Below are positions 7,297 to 14,901 of a stretch of DNA of 23,177 nt, piece by piece; the stretch's first letter is position 1; every line of letters starts with the position of its first letter. The notes below the pieces were generated by a model, which was not told where the DNA came from, searched no databases, and saw nothing but the letters and a program-made list of their open reading frames with translations. The translations under genes and the position numbers were made by a program. The stretch comes from an uncultured bacterium. Lineage in GTDB: Bacteria; Spirochaetota; Spirochaetia; Sphaerochaetales; Sphaerochaetaceae. Location of the stretch: positions 1-23,177 of the forward strand of contig CAJMOS010000038.1 in the NCBI GenBank assembly GCA_905215015.1, written 5' to 3'.

Positions 7297-8945
7297 CTGA
7301 GGGCCCCCATCTGGTGCTTCTGAGCGTACATGGCTTGTTCCGCCCGCCGGAAGACCGAATCGAAGGAGGGGTCGATGCCTTGGATGTAGCTCGCCTTGCC
7401 CCAGGCGACGGAAAGCCGGTCCGTCCACCGGGGAGCGTCGCTTCTTTCGGCCACTTCCATACCCAGATTGGACAACTTTCCGTCGACTTCGTCGAGTTCC
7501 TCATCCTGGGGAAGCAGGATGAACTCATCTCCTCCAATCCGGTAGATCGGGGATTTCGGAAAGTTGCTTCTCAGCAGCTTGTAGACGCCGAGCAGGTAGC
7601 GGTCGCCCTGCACGTGGCCGAAGGTGTCGTTGATGAGTTTCAGGTTGTTGACATCGAAGAAGACCACCGTATACGTGAACGAGGAGTCCTTCTGGACCTG
7701 CTCGTCCAGGCGCTTGACCTCGTTCGTGAAGGCCAGTTTGTTTCCCGCGCCGGTGAGGCTGTCGGTATATGCCCTCTGGTTGACGAAATACAGGTAGGTT
7801 TTCAGCTTGCCTGCCATATACTTGATCGCATCGGTCAGTTGCCCGATCTCGTCATTGCCCGTCTCCGGCAACTTGAGGTCGGTCATCTCCCCTGTCATGT
7901 GGGCCATCGCCTCGTTCAGCTCGTTGAGCGGGGAAAAGAGTTCCTTCAGCTTGTGGAAGGAGGCGAAACCGGCCACCGCAAGGGTCAGCGCCATCATCAG
8001 CAGGATCCGTGCTCCGAGCAGGTAGGATTCCCCGTAGAGCGAGGAGTCCGGGACGACCAGCAGCAACCCCATGCCGTTGGAGAGCCTGCGGTAGGCTGCG
8101 CTCATCCGCTTGCCACCCTGCCTGAAGGAAACCAGTTGGTTTCCGGAGCCATCGGGAAGGTCGTTGATGGGAGCCAGTCCGGGAATCCGCGCGAGAAGCG
8201 GGGTTCCGATTTCCATGTCCGGGGCATACATGACGTTGCCAGCGTCGTCCAGGAGGATCGCGTGCCCCTGCATTTCCCTGATCGCGTCCAGGTAGGTCGC
8301 CATCATCCGGTAATCGAAGGACATGCCCACGACACAGATGCAGATGCCCTGCTCATAGATCGGTACCGCATACGTGAGCACCAGACGATTCGCATGGGTG
8401 CTGAAATACGGGCCGAAGAAGACGGCCCTCCTGGCGCGCTGTGGCACATACCACCATCCGCTTTGGTTGAGTCCGTCGAAAAGCCGGTAGTCCGGCACCG
8501 GCATTTTCTGGAAAGGAAGGTTGGCGGACTTCCTGGTCAGCCAGATGCCTGGTACTCCGGGCAGGTAGTCGCTGTTCAGGGCGTAGTAGCTGATAAGGAC
8601 ATCCTGGGTGTTGTTGGCGGCCACATCGAGCAGCTTGTCCATGCTGTCCTGATATTGGAGAAGGTAATCGGGGCTTTCCGCCAAATCGGACAGGTGCCCG
8701 AACGCGTTGTTCCTGGCGTAGGTGGCTACCGCGTCGACCGATTGCCGGGAGCTGTTGAAGTGGGATTCCAGTACCGACGCCTCGCGCTGGCAACGCTCGT
8801 TCAGGATGATTGCGTTGCTTCCCTTCTGGTAGGAGACAAGAAACAGAAACGTGCTGGTGCCGATGATCAGTACGATGGAGACGACGCTGCTGAGAACCAA
8901 CAGTGTCAGCGTAGTCTGCAAAGACTGTCTCTTCCGATACAGCAT
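7293..8945 (-). CDS. Membrane diguanylate cyclase with Cache-like sensor, HAMP and GGDEF
   Basis: A 550-residue sensor built like its downstream neighbour: a membrane anchor at about 13-37, a large Cache-like ectodomain (LTYAVPIYEQGICICVVGMS, HAILLDDAGNVMYAP), a second membrane helix (ARILLMMALTLAVAGFASF), HAMP and GGDEF (FFDVNNLKLIND; RIGGDEF at 469-475). FPKS replaces the I-site. The two ectodomains differ in sequence, so the pair may sense different ligands. ATG 8945 was chosen because it directly precedes a basic stretch and the membrane anchor, as in the neighbour, and because an extended -10 box lies 6 nt before it. The frame is open further upstream to 9074, but that part would lie in or before the promoter. 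Confidence 0.92.
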   Translation of the reverse strand: MLYRKRQSLQTTLTLLVLSSVVSIVLIIGTSTFLFLVSYQKGSNAIILNERCQREASVLESHFNSSRQSVDAVATYARNNAFGHLSDLAESPDYLLQYQDSMDKLLDVAANNTQDVLISYYALNSDYLPGVPGIWLTRKSANLPFQKMPVPDYRLFDGLNQSGWWYVPQRARRAVFFGPYFSTHANRLVLTYAVPIYEQGICICVVGMSFDYRMMATYLDAIREMQGHAILLDDAGNVMYAPDMEIGTPLLARIPGLAPINDLPDGSGNQLVSFRQGGKRMSAAYRRLSNGMGLLLVVPDSSLYGESYLLGARILLMMALTLAVAGFASFHKLKELFSPLNELNEAMAHMTGEMTDLKLPETGNDEIGQLTDAIKYMAGKLKTYLYFVNQRAYTDSLTGAGNKLAFTNEVKRLDEQVQKDSSFTYTVVFFDVNNLKLINDTFGHVQGDRYLLGVYKLLRSNFPKSPIYRIGGDEFILLPQDEELDEVDGKLSNLGMEVAERSDAPRWTDRLSVAWGKASYIQGIDPSFDSVFRRAEQAMYAQKHQMGALR

Positions 8946-8951
8946 GCAGAA

Positions 8952-8960
8952 AGTATAGCA
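8952..8960 (-). promoter_or_regulatory. Extended -10 promoter for GGDEF operon (leaderless arrangement)
   Basis: On the minus strand TGCTATACT is followed by TTCTGC and then the ATG at 8945, the same 6-nt geometry as fliB. There is no Shine-Dalgarno sequence and no clear -35 box. Confidence 0.6.
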
Positions 8961-9024
8961 TGATTCCACAAGCCATGGCATCTGATGGCCGCCCGAAAAT
9001 CTGCAAGTTTCCGCAACAATTGCC

Positions 9025-9071
9025 GTATGGGCGATGAATGCAGGCGGTTCTGCGCCCATACCCGGGTATGG
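9025..9071. repeat. Overlapping inverted repeats downstream of the YwaF-like gene
   Basis: GTATGGGCG at 9025-9033 is the exact reverse complement of 9053-9061. The second arm also belongs to a 16-bp perfect palindrome, CCATACCC-GGGTATGG, at 9056-9071. The two pairings exclude each other. The element fills the 144-base gap between the YwaF-like stop (9090) and the GGDEF start (8945), both on the minus strand. It may be an RNA switch, a termination signal or a protein operator. Confidence 0.45.
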
Positions 9072-9089
9072 CACGTCGTTTGTTGCCGC

Positions 9090-9884
9090 TCACTCCGCGA
9101 TGGGCTGGTACCAGGATGGGCGGTCGAGCAGGCCGCTTTTCTGCTTGATGTGGAGGATCACCAGGAAGGGGACGGTCATCTGGACCAGTACGAGCACCGG
9201 GGTGTAGATCTTGTCGAGAAGCCAGGAGATCGGGGTGAGGATCGTTCCCTCCATCGGGGTGGAGATGAACATCATGTTCAGTCCCAGCCAATGGTTGATG
9301 GCCAGGGCAAGCAGGCAGAAGAAGCCGGTGAAGGCCATGTAATACTTCAGGTCCGAGCGCTTCAGGTCGACGGTGCCGCTTCGGGAGAGCAGGATGCCCA
9401 GGTACACCATCGTCCCGTGGTAGAGGAAACTGTGGATGGAAAGGTAGTGCAAGGTGGGGAAGATGAGGAGGGAGGTCGAGGGATAGAGCAGGAAGCAGGC
9501 TCCGCCACAAAGGCCGCCGGTGGTGATGAAGACGTCGCCGATGTGTTGGATGAAGGGGTTTTTCGAGCAACTCATCACAATCGCGTACAGGGTGATGGAG
9601 CAGAAATACAGGGGAAGCCAGGTGTTCAGGTTGGCCGCGAATCCGGTCAGGAAGCGATAGGCGATCTTGACCAGTTCGAGGATCCAGAGCAGCACCGCGT
9701 CGCGCCGGAGTATCCTTCGTACTTCCTCGTGTCCGCACTGGGCGGTACGTTTCAGTCCATGGTAGATGGAGAGGAACGTGGTCACCATCAGGAGGAACCA
9801 TCCCATGGAAGGAAGGCCGGCGGGAGGGTAGGCGCCCTCTTTGGCAAAGAAGTAGTGCAGGAAACGTTTTGCTGTCGAGACCAT
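9090..9884 (-). CDS. YwaF-like (TIGR02206/TMEM164-type) integral membrane protein
   Basis: A 264-residue polytopic membrane protein with about seven hydrophobic segments. Recognisable family features are the early IYHGLK segment, LPLYFCSITLYAIVMS, and a late LHYLSIHSFLYHGTMVYLGI segment with conserved His residues. The YwaF family has no firmly established bacterial role. ATG 9884 is the natural start: it lies 7 nt after a -10 box and the frame upstream runs into the divergent aminotransferase gene. No Shine-Dalgarno sequence is seen. It is divergent from the aminotransferase and ends 144 bases before the GGDEF operon. Confidence 0.75.
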   Translation of the reverse strand: MVSTAKRFLHYFFAKEGAYPPAGLPSMGWFLLMVTTFLSIYHGLKRTAQCGHEEVRRILRRDAVLLWILELVKIAYRFLTGFAANLNTWLPLYFCSITLYAIVMSCSKNPFIQHIGDVFITTGGLCGGACFLLYPSTSLLIFPTLHYLSIHSFLYHGTMVYLGILLSRSGTVDLKRSDLKYYMAFTGFFCLLALAINHWLGLNMMFISTPMEGTILTPISWLLDKIYTPVLVLVQMTVPFLVILHIKQKSGLLDRPSWYQPIAE

Positions 9885-9891
9885 AGCCGTA

Positions 9892-9919
9892 ATGGTACCG
9901 AAATTTCGTTGGTTGGCAA
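9892..9919 (-). promoter_or_regulatory. Promoter of YwaF-like gene
   Basis: On the minus strand TTGCCA (9919-9914), a 16-nt spacer and TACCAT (9897-9892) form a sigma-70-like promoter. The ATG begins 7 nt after the -10 box, so the RNA should have essentially no leader. Confidence 0.55.
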
Positions 9920-9939
9920 GCAGTCGGGACGATTTTCCC

Positions 9940-9969
9940 TTGATTCTCTCCCCGTGGAGTGTGGAAAAT
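9940..9969 (+). promoter_or_regulatory. Candidate promoter of aminotransferase operon
   Basis: TTGATT and GAAAAT are separated by 18 nt. They are followed by a short leader with AGGTGG (9983-9988), 4 nt before the ATG at 9993. The -10 match is weak. Confidence 0.35.
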
Positions 9970-9992
9970 GGGAACCAGACCGAGGTGGATGT

Positions 9993-11165
9993 ATGGAACT
10001 TTCTAAGCGCGTAGGCGCCTTTACCGACAGCGTGATCAGACGAATGACCCGCATCAGCGACAGTGTCGGGGCAATCAACCTGTCCCAGGGGTTTCCCGAT
10101 TTCGACCCGCCAAGGGAGCTGATGGCGGCATTGGAAACGGTCGCATTCCACGGCCCGCACCAGTACTCGGTCACCTTTGGGGCCCGGAACCTGCGCGAGG
10201 CGATCTGCCATAAGGCGGCCAAGGGTTTCGGCTGGCAACCGGATCCCGACCGGGAAATCGTGGTCACCTGCGGCAGCACCGAGGCGATGATCGTGGCAAT
10301 GATGACCATCTGCAACCCGGGGGACAAGGTACTGGTCTTCTCTCCGTTCTATGAGAACTACGGGGCCGACGCCATCCTCAGCGGCGCGGAGCCCATCTTC
10401 ATTCCCTTGGTTCCTCCGGCCTACCATTTCGACCTCTCCCTTCTCGAGAAAGGATTCCGGGAAGGGGCGAAGGCATTGATCCTCTGCAATCCCTCGAACC
10501 CCTGCGGCAAGGTCTTCACCAGAGAGGAGTTGGAGGCAATCGCCAGGCTGGCGATCAAGTACGATGCCTTCGTGGTCACCGACGAGGTCTATGAGCACAT
10601 CGTCTTCAAGCCAGCCCGCCACATCCCGATAGCCAGCCTGCCCGGCATGAAGGAGCACACGATTACCTGCAACTCCCTTTCCAAGACCTACTCGATCACC
10701 GGCTGGCGCCTGGGCTACCTGATTGGTCCCGAGTACGTGGTGGAGAACGCCAAGAAGGTCCACGACTTTTTGACTGTGGGGGCGGCCGCACCGCTTCAGG
10801 AAGCGGCCGTGGCGGGCCTTTCGCTGCCCGACTCCTATTATGAGGAGCTTTCCGCCATGTACCAGGAAAAACGCGACCACTTCCTCCGGGGGCTGGACGA
10901 GGCAGGACTACGGCACAATGTGCCCCAGGGAAGCTATTTCGTCATGGTCGATATCCAGCCGTTCCTGGACACGCCCCGGTTCCAAGGCTGGACCGATTTG
11001 CGGTTTTGCGAATGGATGACCCGGGAAATCGGCGTCGCCGCCGTCCCCGGTTCCAGCTTTTTCCGGGAACCGGTAAACCACCTGATCCGGCTCCATTTCG
11101 CGAGAAGCCAGGCGACCCTGGACGAGGCGGTCAACCGCCTGAAGCGGCTGCGGGAGTACCTGTGA
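9993..11165 (+). CDS. Class I/II pyridoxal-phosphate aminotransferase
   Basis: A 390-residue fold-type I aminotransferase. Markers are INLSQGFPDFDPP at the start, NPSNPCGKV (Asn169), TDEVYEH (Asp197 and Tyr200, which contact the cofactor), the Schiff-base Lys231 in NSLSKTYSITGWRLGY, and the carboxylate-binding Arg in LIRLHFA near the C-terminus. The glutamine-phenylalanine start resembles the methionine/kynurenine aminotransferase branch (YbdL-like), but the amino acid used cannot be read from sequence. AGGTGG lies just upstream of the start. The stop overlaps the esterase start by one base (TGATG). Confidence 0.93.
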   Translation: MELSKRVGAFTDSVIRRMTRISDSVGAINLSQGFPDFDPPRELMAALETVAFHGPHQYSVTFGARNLREAICHKAAKGFGWQPDPDREIVVTCGSTEAMIVAMMTICNPGDKVLVFSPFYENYGADAILSGAEPIFIPLVPPAYHFDLSLLEKGFREGAKALILCNPSNPCGKVFTREELEAIARLAIKYDAFVVTDEVYEHIVFKPARHIPIASLPGMKEHTITCNSLSKTYSITGWRLGYLIGPEYVVENAKKVHDFLTVGAAAPLQEAAVAGLSLPDSYYEELSAMYQEKRDHFLRGLDEAGLRHNVPQGSYFVMVDIQPFLDTPRFQGWTDLRFCEWMTREIGVAAVPGSSFFREPVNHLIRLHFARSQATLDEAVNRLKRLREYL

Positions 11166-11824
11166 TGGAGCAATGCCGTGTGGGGGACAGGGAAATCTGC
11201 TTCCATCTGCCTATGGACGCCCGGTTCGTCTGGTTCCAGCCGACCTTCGACGAGGACTATGGTTCCCTCGACCGGGAACTTGGACTGATTTCCAGCGGGC
11301 AGCCTTTCGGCTTTGTCGCGTTCCCCCTAAAGCACTGGAACGACGAGCTTTCTCCCTGGCCGGCACCTCCGGCCTTCGGCGATGAGCCGTTTGGCGGGAA
11401 GGGCGGGCAGATGCTCGCCTATCTGGCCGAAGTCCTGGCTCCTTGGGTGAGGCAACGCCTGGGGGATGTTTCCTTTGGGGTCGGCGGCTATTCCTTGGCA
11501 GGACTCTTTTCCTTGTGGGCGGCAACCCGGACGCCGATGTTCGCCAGTGTGGTCGCCGCCAGCCCCTCGGTCTGGTACCCGGGATGGATGGACTATGAGC
11601 GCGCGAACCCCATCCAGGCCCGCAGGGTGTACCTCAGCCTCGGCCTGAAGGAAGAGAAGACCCGCAACGCGGTGATGCGGCAGGTCGGCGACTGCATCAG
11701 GCTTCTGGAACAGGAACTGCGCGGAAGGGGCGTGGACGTGACGCTCCAGTGGAATCCCGGCGGTCACTTCATGCCCAGCGATGAGCGCTGCGCCAAGGGC
11801 TACAGTTGGGCGCTCGGCCGCTGA
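11165..11824 (+). CDS. Alpha/beta-hydrolase, putative esterase family
   Basis: A 219-residue cytoplasmic alpha/beta hydrolase. The nucleophile elbow is GGYSLAGL with Ser110. A His201 in NPGGHFMP is placed to be the catalytic histidine, and the strand VYLSLGLKEEKT between them resembles the acid-bearing region of Fes/IroE-type putative esterases. No signal peptide is present. It overlaps the aminotransferase by one base and is thus co-translated with it; the two may act on related metabolites. Its stop abuts the stop of ttcA on the other strand with no base between. The substrate is unknown. Confidence 0.8.
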   Translation: MEQCRVGDREICFHLPMDARFVWFQPTFDEDYGSLDRELGLISSGQPFGFVAFPLKHWNDELSPWPAPPAFGDEPFGGKGGQMLAYLAEVLAPWVRQRLGDVSFGVGGYSLAGLFSLWAATRTPMFASVVAASPSVWYPGWMDYERANPIQARRVYLSLGLKEEKTRNAVMRQVGDCIRLLEQELRGRGVDVTLQWNPGGHFMPSDERCAKGYSWALGR

Positions 11825-12673
11825 TCATTTCCACCCATCTTCGTAGTGCTCGAGGAAACTGTGCTTGCCGCTTTTGTCCTTGTAGGCGGGGAAGGTGTTG
11901 ACCACCACGTTGTGCACCGCCCCGAACAGGGACTGCTCGATGGTCGGATTGTCCTTTTTCAGGCGCTGGATCAGCTGTTTGACTTCCTTCCGCTTGCTTC
12001 CCGTCTCCCCCTCGCGGCCATCGGTGACACGGCAGGCGCACTGGATGAACTGGAGGCCGTTGTACCTTGCCCATGCGATGATGTCATGCTCGTAGATCGC
12101 GTACAGGGGCCTGATCAGCTCCATGCCCGGGTAGTTCTTGCTGTGCAGTTTGGGCGGCATGGTCTGGATTTCTGCGGAATAGCACATGCCCATGACGACC
12201 GTCTCAATCACGTCGTTCAGATGATGCCCCAGCGCGATCTTGTTGCACCCGAGCTCCCTAGCCTTCTTGTAGAGATGGCCCCGGCGCATGCGGGCGCAGT
12301 GGTAGCAGGGGTACTTCCCGGCCTTGTCCGCCAGATCGAAGATGTTTGTCTCGAATATCGTGATGGGGATGCCGAGCAGCTTCGCGTTGTCCTCGATTTT
12401 CTGGCGATTCTGCTGGTTGTAGCCGGGGTCCATGACGAGGAACACCACATCGAAGGGGAAGATGGAGTAGCGCTGGAGAAGCTGCATCAGCTTAGCCATC
12501 AGCATCGAGTCCTTGCCCCCGGAAATGCAGACGGCGATCTTGTCTCCAGGCTGGATCAGCCGGTATTCCTTGACCGAATGGATGAAGGGTCCCCACAGAC
12601 GGCTGCGGTAAGGGCCCAGTATGCTGTTCTCGATGCGCTGGTATGGCAAAAGGTTCCGGTTCCTGTCAGACAT
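11825..12673 (-). CDS. ttcA: TtcA-family tRNA 2-thiocytidine(32) synthetase
   Basis: A 282-residue ATP pyrophosphatase of the TtcA family, which puts sulfur on C32 of some tRNAs using an iron-sulfur cluster. The PP-loop SGGKDS is at 51-56. The CxxC pair in PCYHCARMRRG (Cys123, Cys126) matches the TtcA cluster site. LGHHLNDVIET at 149-159 and a third cysteine site QCACR (Cys212, Cys214) follow. It is slightly shorter than the E. coli protein. CAGGAG lies 8 nt before the ATG. It is separated by 93 bases from the upstream DUF819 gene and seems to have its own promoter. Confidence 0.85.
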   Translation of the reverse strand: MSDRNRNLLPYQRIENSILGPYRSRLWGPFIHSVKEYRLIQPGDKIAVCISGGKDSMLMAKLMQLLQRYSIFPFDVVFLVMDPGYNQQNRQKIEDNAKLLGIPITIFETNIFDLADKAGKYPCYHCARMRRGHLYKKARELGCNKIALGHHLNDVIETVVMGMCYSAEIQTMPPKLHSKNYPGMELIRPLYAIYEHDIIAWARYNGLQFIQCACRVTDGREGETGSKRKEVKQLIQRLKKDNPTIEQSLFGAVHNVVVNTFPAYKDKSGKHSFLEHYEDGWK

Positions 12674-12733
12674 GCGTGTACTCCTGGATGGTGGCGTCGT
12701 GGCTGATAGAGCGATACGGGCACCATGGGGACA

Positions 12734-12739
12734 AGCATA
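12734..12739 (-). promoter_or_regulatory. Candidate -10 box of ttcA
   Basis: TATGCT on the minus strand lies about 60 bases before the ttcA start. No good -35 box is visible, so this is tentative. Confidence 0.3.
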
Positions 12740-12766
12740 GCGAAAGGCTCCTTGCCGTGCTAGTTC

Positions 12767-13966
12767 TCACGCCCCGAGCAATGTGCCGACGATGATGCCG
12801 GCGTAGGTGCCGATCACATAGCCGAAGGTCCCGACCAGCATGCAGGGGGTGATCAGTTTGGTCCAACCCTGGCTGATCGCCATGCCCGCGGCGGTGGTGG
12901 GGCCACCGATATTGGCGTTGGAGGCGAGCAGGATTTCCTCCAGGCTGGAACCGATCAGCTTTCCTCCGACCAGGCAGAACAGCATGTTGACCAGGACGAT
13001 GATCAGGCAGAAGAGCAGCATCAGAGGCGCGCTTCGGAGAATTGCGCCAATCGAGGCGGGGACGCCGATGGCGAAGAAGAAGAGATAGATCAGATAGGTG
13101 CCGATTTCCTCTGCCCCACTCATCTGTTCCGCCTGCTGGAAGCAGAAGGTGGCGAAAAGCATGCTGATCGTGGTGATCCAGATGTACTGGCTGCCGAAGA
13201 ACGTGCGGAGCATGTTGAGGAACCAGCCTCCCTGGGGAATCAGGGCAAGACACCACCGGCCAAGCGCGCGGCTGATGGTGACGACCAAGACGGTATAGGC
13301 AAGGTCGATGGCGATATCCCTCAGCGAAATCGGCTTCTGTCTCCAGTATGTTGCCGCCTGTGTCGTATCCGTATCTCCGCTTTCCTGGTCACTGTAGGGA
13401 TGCGGATAGTGACGCCGCATGAAAGCATTGCGCGCGAAGGCAATCAATACCAGAAAGTAGATGGCCATGTTCAGGTTGTCGGCCACCGTTGTGGCGCTTG
13501 TCAGGGAACTGTCTGCCCGGAAGGCGTCGGCCAAGGCGGTGAAGTTGACTCCGCCACCGATATAGGATCCGGTCATCATCGCCGCCGCCTGGGCCAACGA
13601 GGGAACGAAGCGGGAGAGCAGCAGGTAGGCGAGCAGTACGCCGCAGACTGTGCCTGCCGAACCAATCAGGAAGATGGCAAGCAGGCGATGGGTCTCGGTC
13701 CAGATGCGCCTGATGTTGGTTTTCAGGAGTAGCAGAGGGATTGCCATCGGCACCGCATAGCCCCAGACCATGTCGTCGAAGACAGGGGCGGCGGTCGGGA
13801 TGACGCGGAGGTTGACAAGGACGAGGGCGATGACGAGGACGATGATGGAGCCGGAGATGTTCGCCGCCCACTTCTTCGTCTGTTCGAGGTACATCGCCAA
13901 TGCCACCGACGCGCACATGATGGCAAGAAGCATCCAGGTATCGTTCGGGGAAATCAAAGTGTTCAT
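12767..13966 (-). CDS. DUF819 (YjcL-like) family integral membrane protein
   Basis: A 399-residue membrane protein with about ten to twelve hydrophobic helices. The DUF819 features are present in two halves: MMTGSYIGGGVNFTALADAF in the first half and LLASNANIGGPTTAAGMAIS in the second, each a Gly-rich re-entrant-like loop, which suggests an internal duplication and a transport function. The substrate is unknown. A hydrophilic loop with SDQESGDTDTT lies in the middle. The start at 13966 directly precedes the first helix; no strong ribosome site is seen, and the leader from the predicted +1 is only about 15 nt. Confidence 0.85.
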   Translation of the reverse strand: MNTLISPNDTWMLLAIMCASVALAMYLEQTKKWAANISGSIIVLVIALVLVNLRVIPTAAPVFDDMVWGYAVPMAIPLLLLKTNIRRIWTETHRLLAIFLIGSAGTVCGVLLAYLLLSRFVPSLAQAAAMMTGSYIGGGVNFTALADAFRADSSLTSATTVADNLNMAIYFLVLIAFARNAFMRRHYPHPYSDQESGDTDTTQAATYWRQKPISLRDIAIDLAYTVLVVTISRALGRWCLALIPQGGWFLNMLRTFFGSQYIWITTISMLFATFCFQQAEQMSGAEEIGTYLIYLFFFAIGVPASIGAILRSAPLMLLFCLIIVLVNMLFCLVGGKLIGSSLEEILLASNANIGGPTTAAGMAISQGWTKLITPCMLVGTFGYVIGTYAGIIVGTLLGA

Positions 13967-13987
13967 ACGCCATGCCTGCCTAGCCGA

Positions 13988-13996
13988 AGTATAGCA
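13988..13996 (-). promoter_or_regulatory. Extended -10 promoter of DUF819 gene
   Basis: TGCTATACT on the minus strand is identical to the box before the GGDEF operon. Here the ATG at 13966 is 21 nt downstream of the box, so a short leader of about 15 nt is expected. Confidence 0.5.
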
Positions 13997-14026
13997 GGCA
14001 TTGCCCTGTTGCAAAACAAGAGTTCG

Positions 14027-14863
14027 TCAGAAAGTCAAACTGGCAGTGATGCCAAACGGGGATGCGGCGATCTGGAACGAATCGTTCCCCGTGAGGGAAG
14101 CGAAGTTTCCGTCCTTGTCCTTGCCAGGGGAATTCAGTGTATGCAGGTAGGGCACAAGCCACCCGGTCAGGCTTCCGAACGCCGCTCCGACGAGCACGTC
14201 GCTGAGGAAGTGGTTTCCACTGGCGACCCGAAGCGCCGTTGTGGTCGTGGCCAAGGCATAGCTGGTCGCGATTACCGGAATCCTCCACTTCGAGTCGGGA
14301 AATTCCTTGCAGAAGACGTAGCTGGTGAAGGTCGCCGCGGCGAAACTGGTGGTGGCATGGCCGCTGAAGAAGCTGTCATGGTAGTCTCCGTCATCCAGCT
14401 TCGAGGAGGGCGCCCCCTCGTAATACATGTAGGGGCGGTCACGGTCGACGAAGGCCTTGGTGAACTCCTTGACCCCCTGGCTCAGGAAGACCGTCTCGGC
14501 GTACATGGCGTAGATGGTCGCCCAGTCTTCCTTCGGTGCGGCGAAGAAGACCAGCGGGAGTGCGGAGGTGAGGTACATGCCCGCCGTGCTGACGTTGCCC
14601 ATCGTCTTGTCGTAGTCGTGCATCGCCCAACGGTCGAAGGCCCAGACGTCGTCCTTGTCGCGGACGGTATAGCTGTCAATCCCATCGTCTTTTTCCAAGA
14701 CCTTGGAGTAGAGCATGTCGAAGCCAAGCAGGCCTACGCCGCCGGCACCCAGGCTGTAATCCAAGGCAGGTGAAAGATGGAACGGTCCCTGCGCCTCGGC
14801 GGCGAGAGGGGAAAGGGCAAGCAGGCTTGCCGCGCAGAATGCGGTGGCGACATGTCGGTTCAT
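14027..14863 (-). CDS. PAP2-family phosphatase, exported, with outer-membrane-like C-terminus
   Basis: A 278-residue exported phosphatase. An N-terminal signal peptide (hydrophobic to about residue 20, then AAEAQG) is followed by the full PAP2 signature: Lys136-x6-Arg143-Pro144, Ser167-Gly168-His169, and Arg212-x5-His218-x3-Asp222. Such enzymes remove phosphate from lipids (phosphatidic acid, undecaprenyl pyrophosphate) or small molecules in the periplasm. The last residues (FGITASLTF) look like a terminal beta strand ending in Phe, as in outer-membrane proteins. A start at 14863 has GGAGG directly before it, but the -10 box is also only 6 nt away. It lies 38 bases after the ArsR gene on the same strand. 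Confidence 0.9.
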   Translation of the reverse strand: MNRHVATAFCAASLLALSPLAAEAQGPFHLSPALDYSLGAGGVGLLGFDMLYSKVLEKDDGIDSYTVRDKDDVWAFDRWAMHDYDKTMGNVSTAGMYLTSALPLVFFAAPKEDWATIYAMYAETVFLSQGVKEFTKAFVDRDRPYMYYEGAPSSKLDDGDYHDSFFSGHATTSFAAATFTSYVFCKEFPDSKWRIPVIATSYALATTTTALRVASGNHFLSDVLVGAAFGSLTGWLVPYLHTLNSPGKDKDGNFASLTGNDSFQIAASPFGITASLTF

Positions 14864-14869
14864 GCCTCC

Positions 14870-14899
14870 ATCATATCCTGACCCTTTCCCTGTGCGCAA
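14870..14899 (-). promoter_or_regulatory. Promoter of PAP2 gene
   Basis: On the minus strand TTGCGC (14899-14894), an 18-nt spacer and TATGAT (14875-14870) are followed by GGAGGC and the ATG. The expected +1 falls on the start codon even though GGAGG is present in the DNA. Confidence 0.5.
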
Positions 14900-14901
14900 T
14901 A

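Noticed and set aside
5335..8963. Long plus-strand open frames (5335-6300, 7314-8963) opposite the GGDEF genes
   Set aside because: The minus-strand products have complete GGDEF, HAMP and membrane segments; the plus-strand frames show no domains and lack ribosome sites.
12556..12738. A 60-codon minus-strand frame in front of and overlapping ttcA
   Set aside because: It runs out of frame through the ttcA start, has no ribosome site and no sensible protein features.
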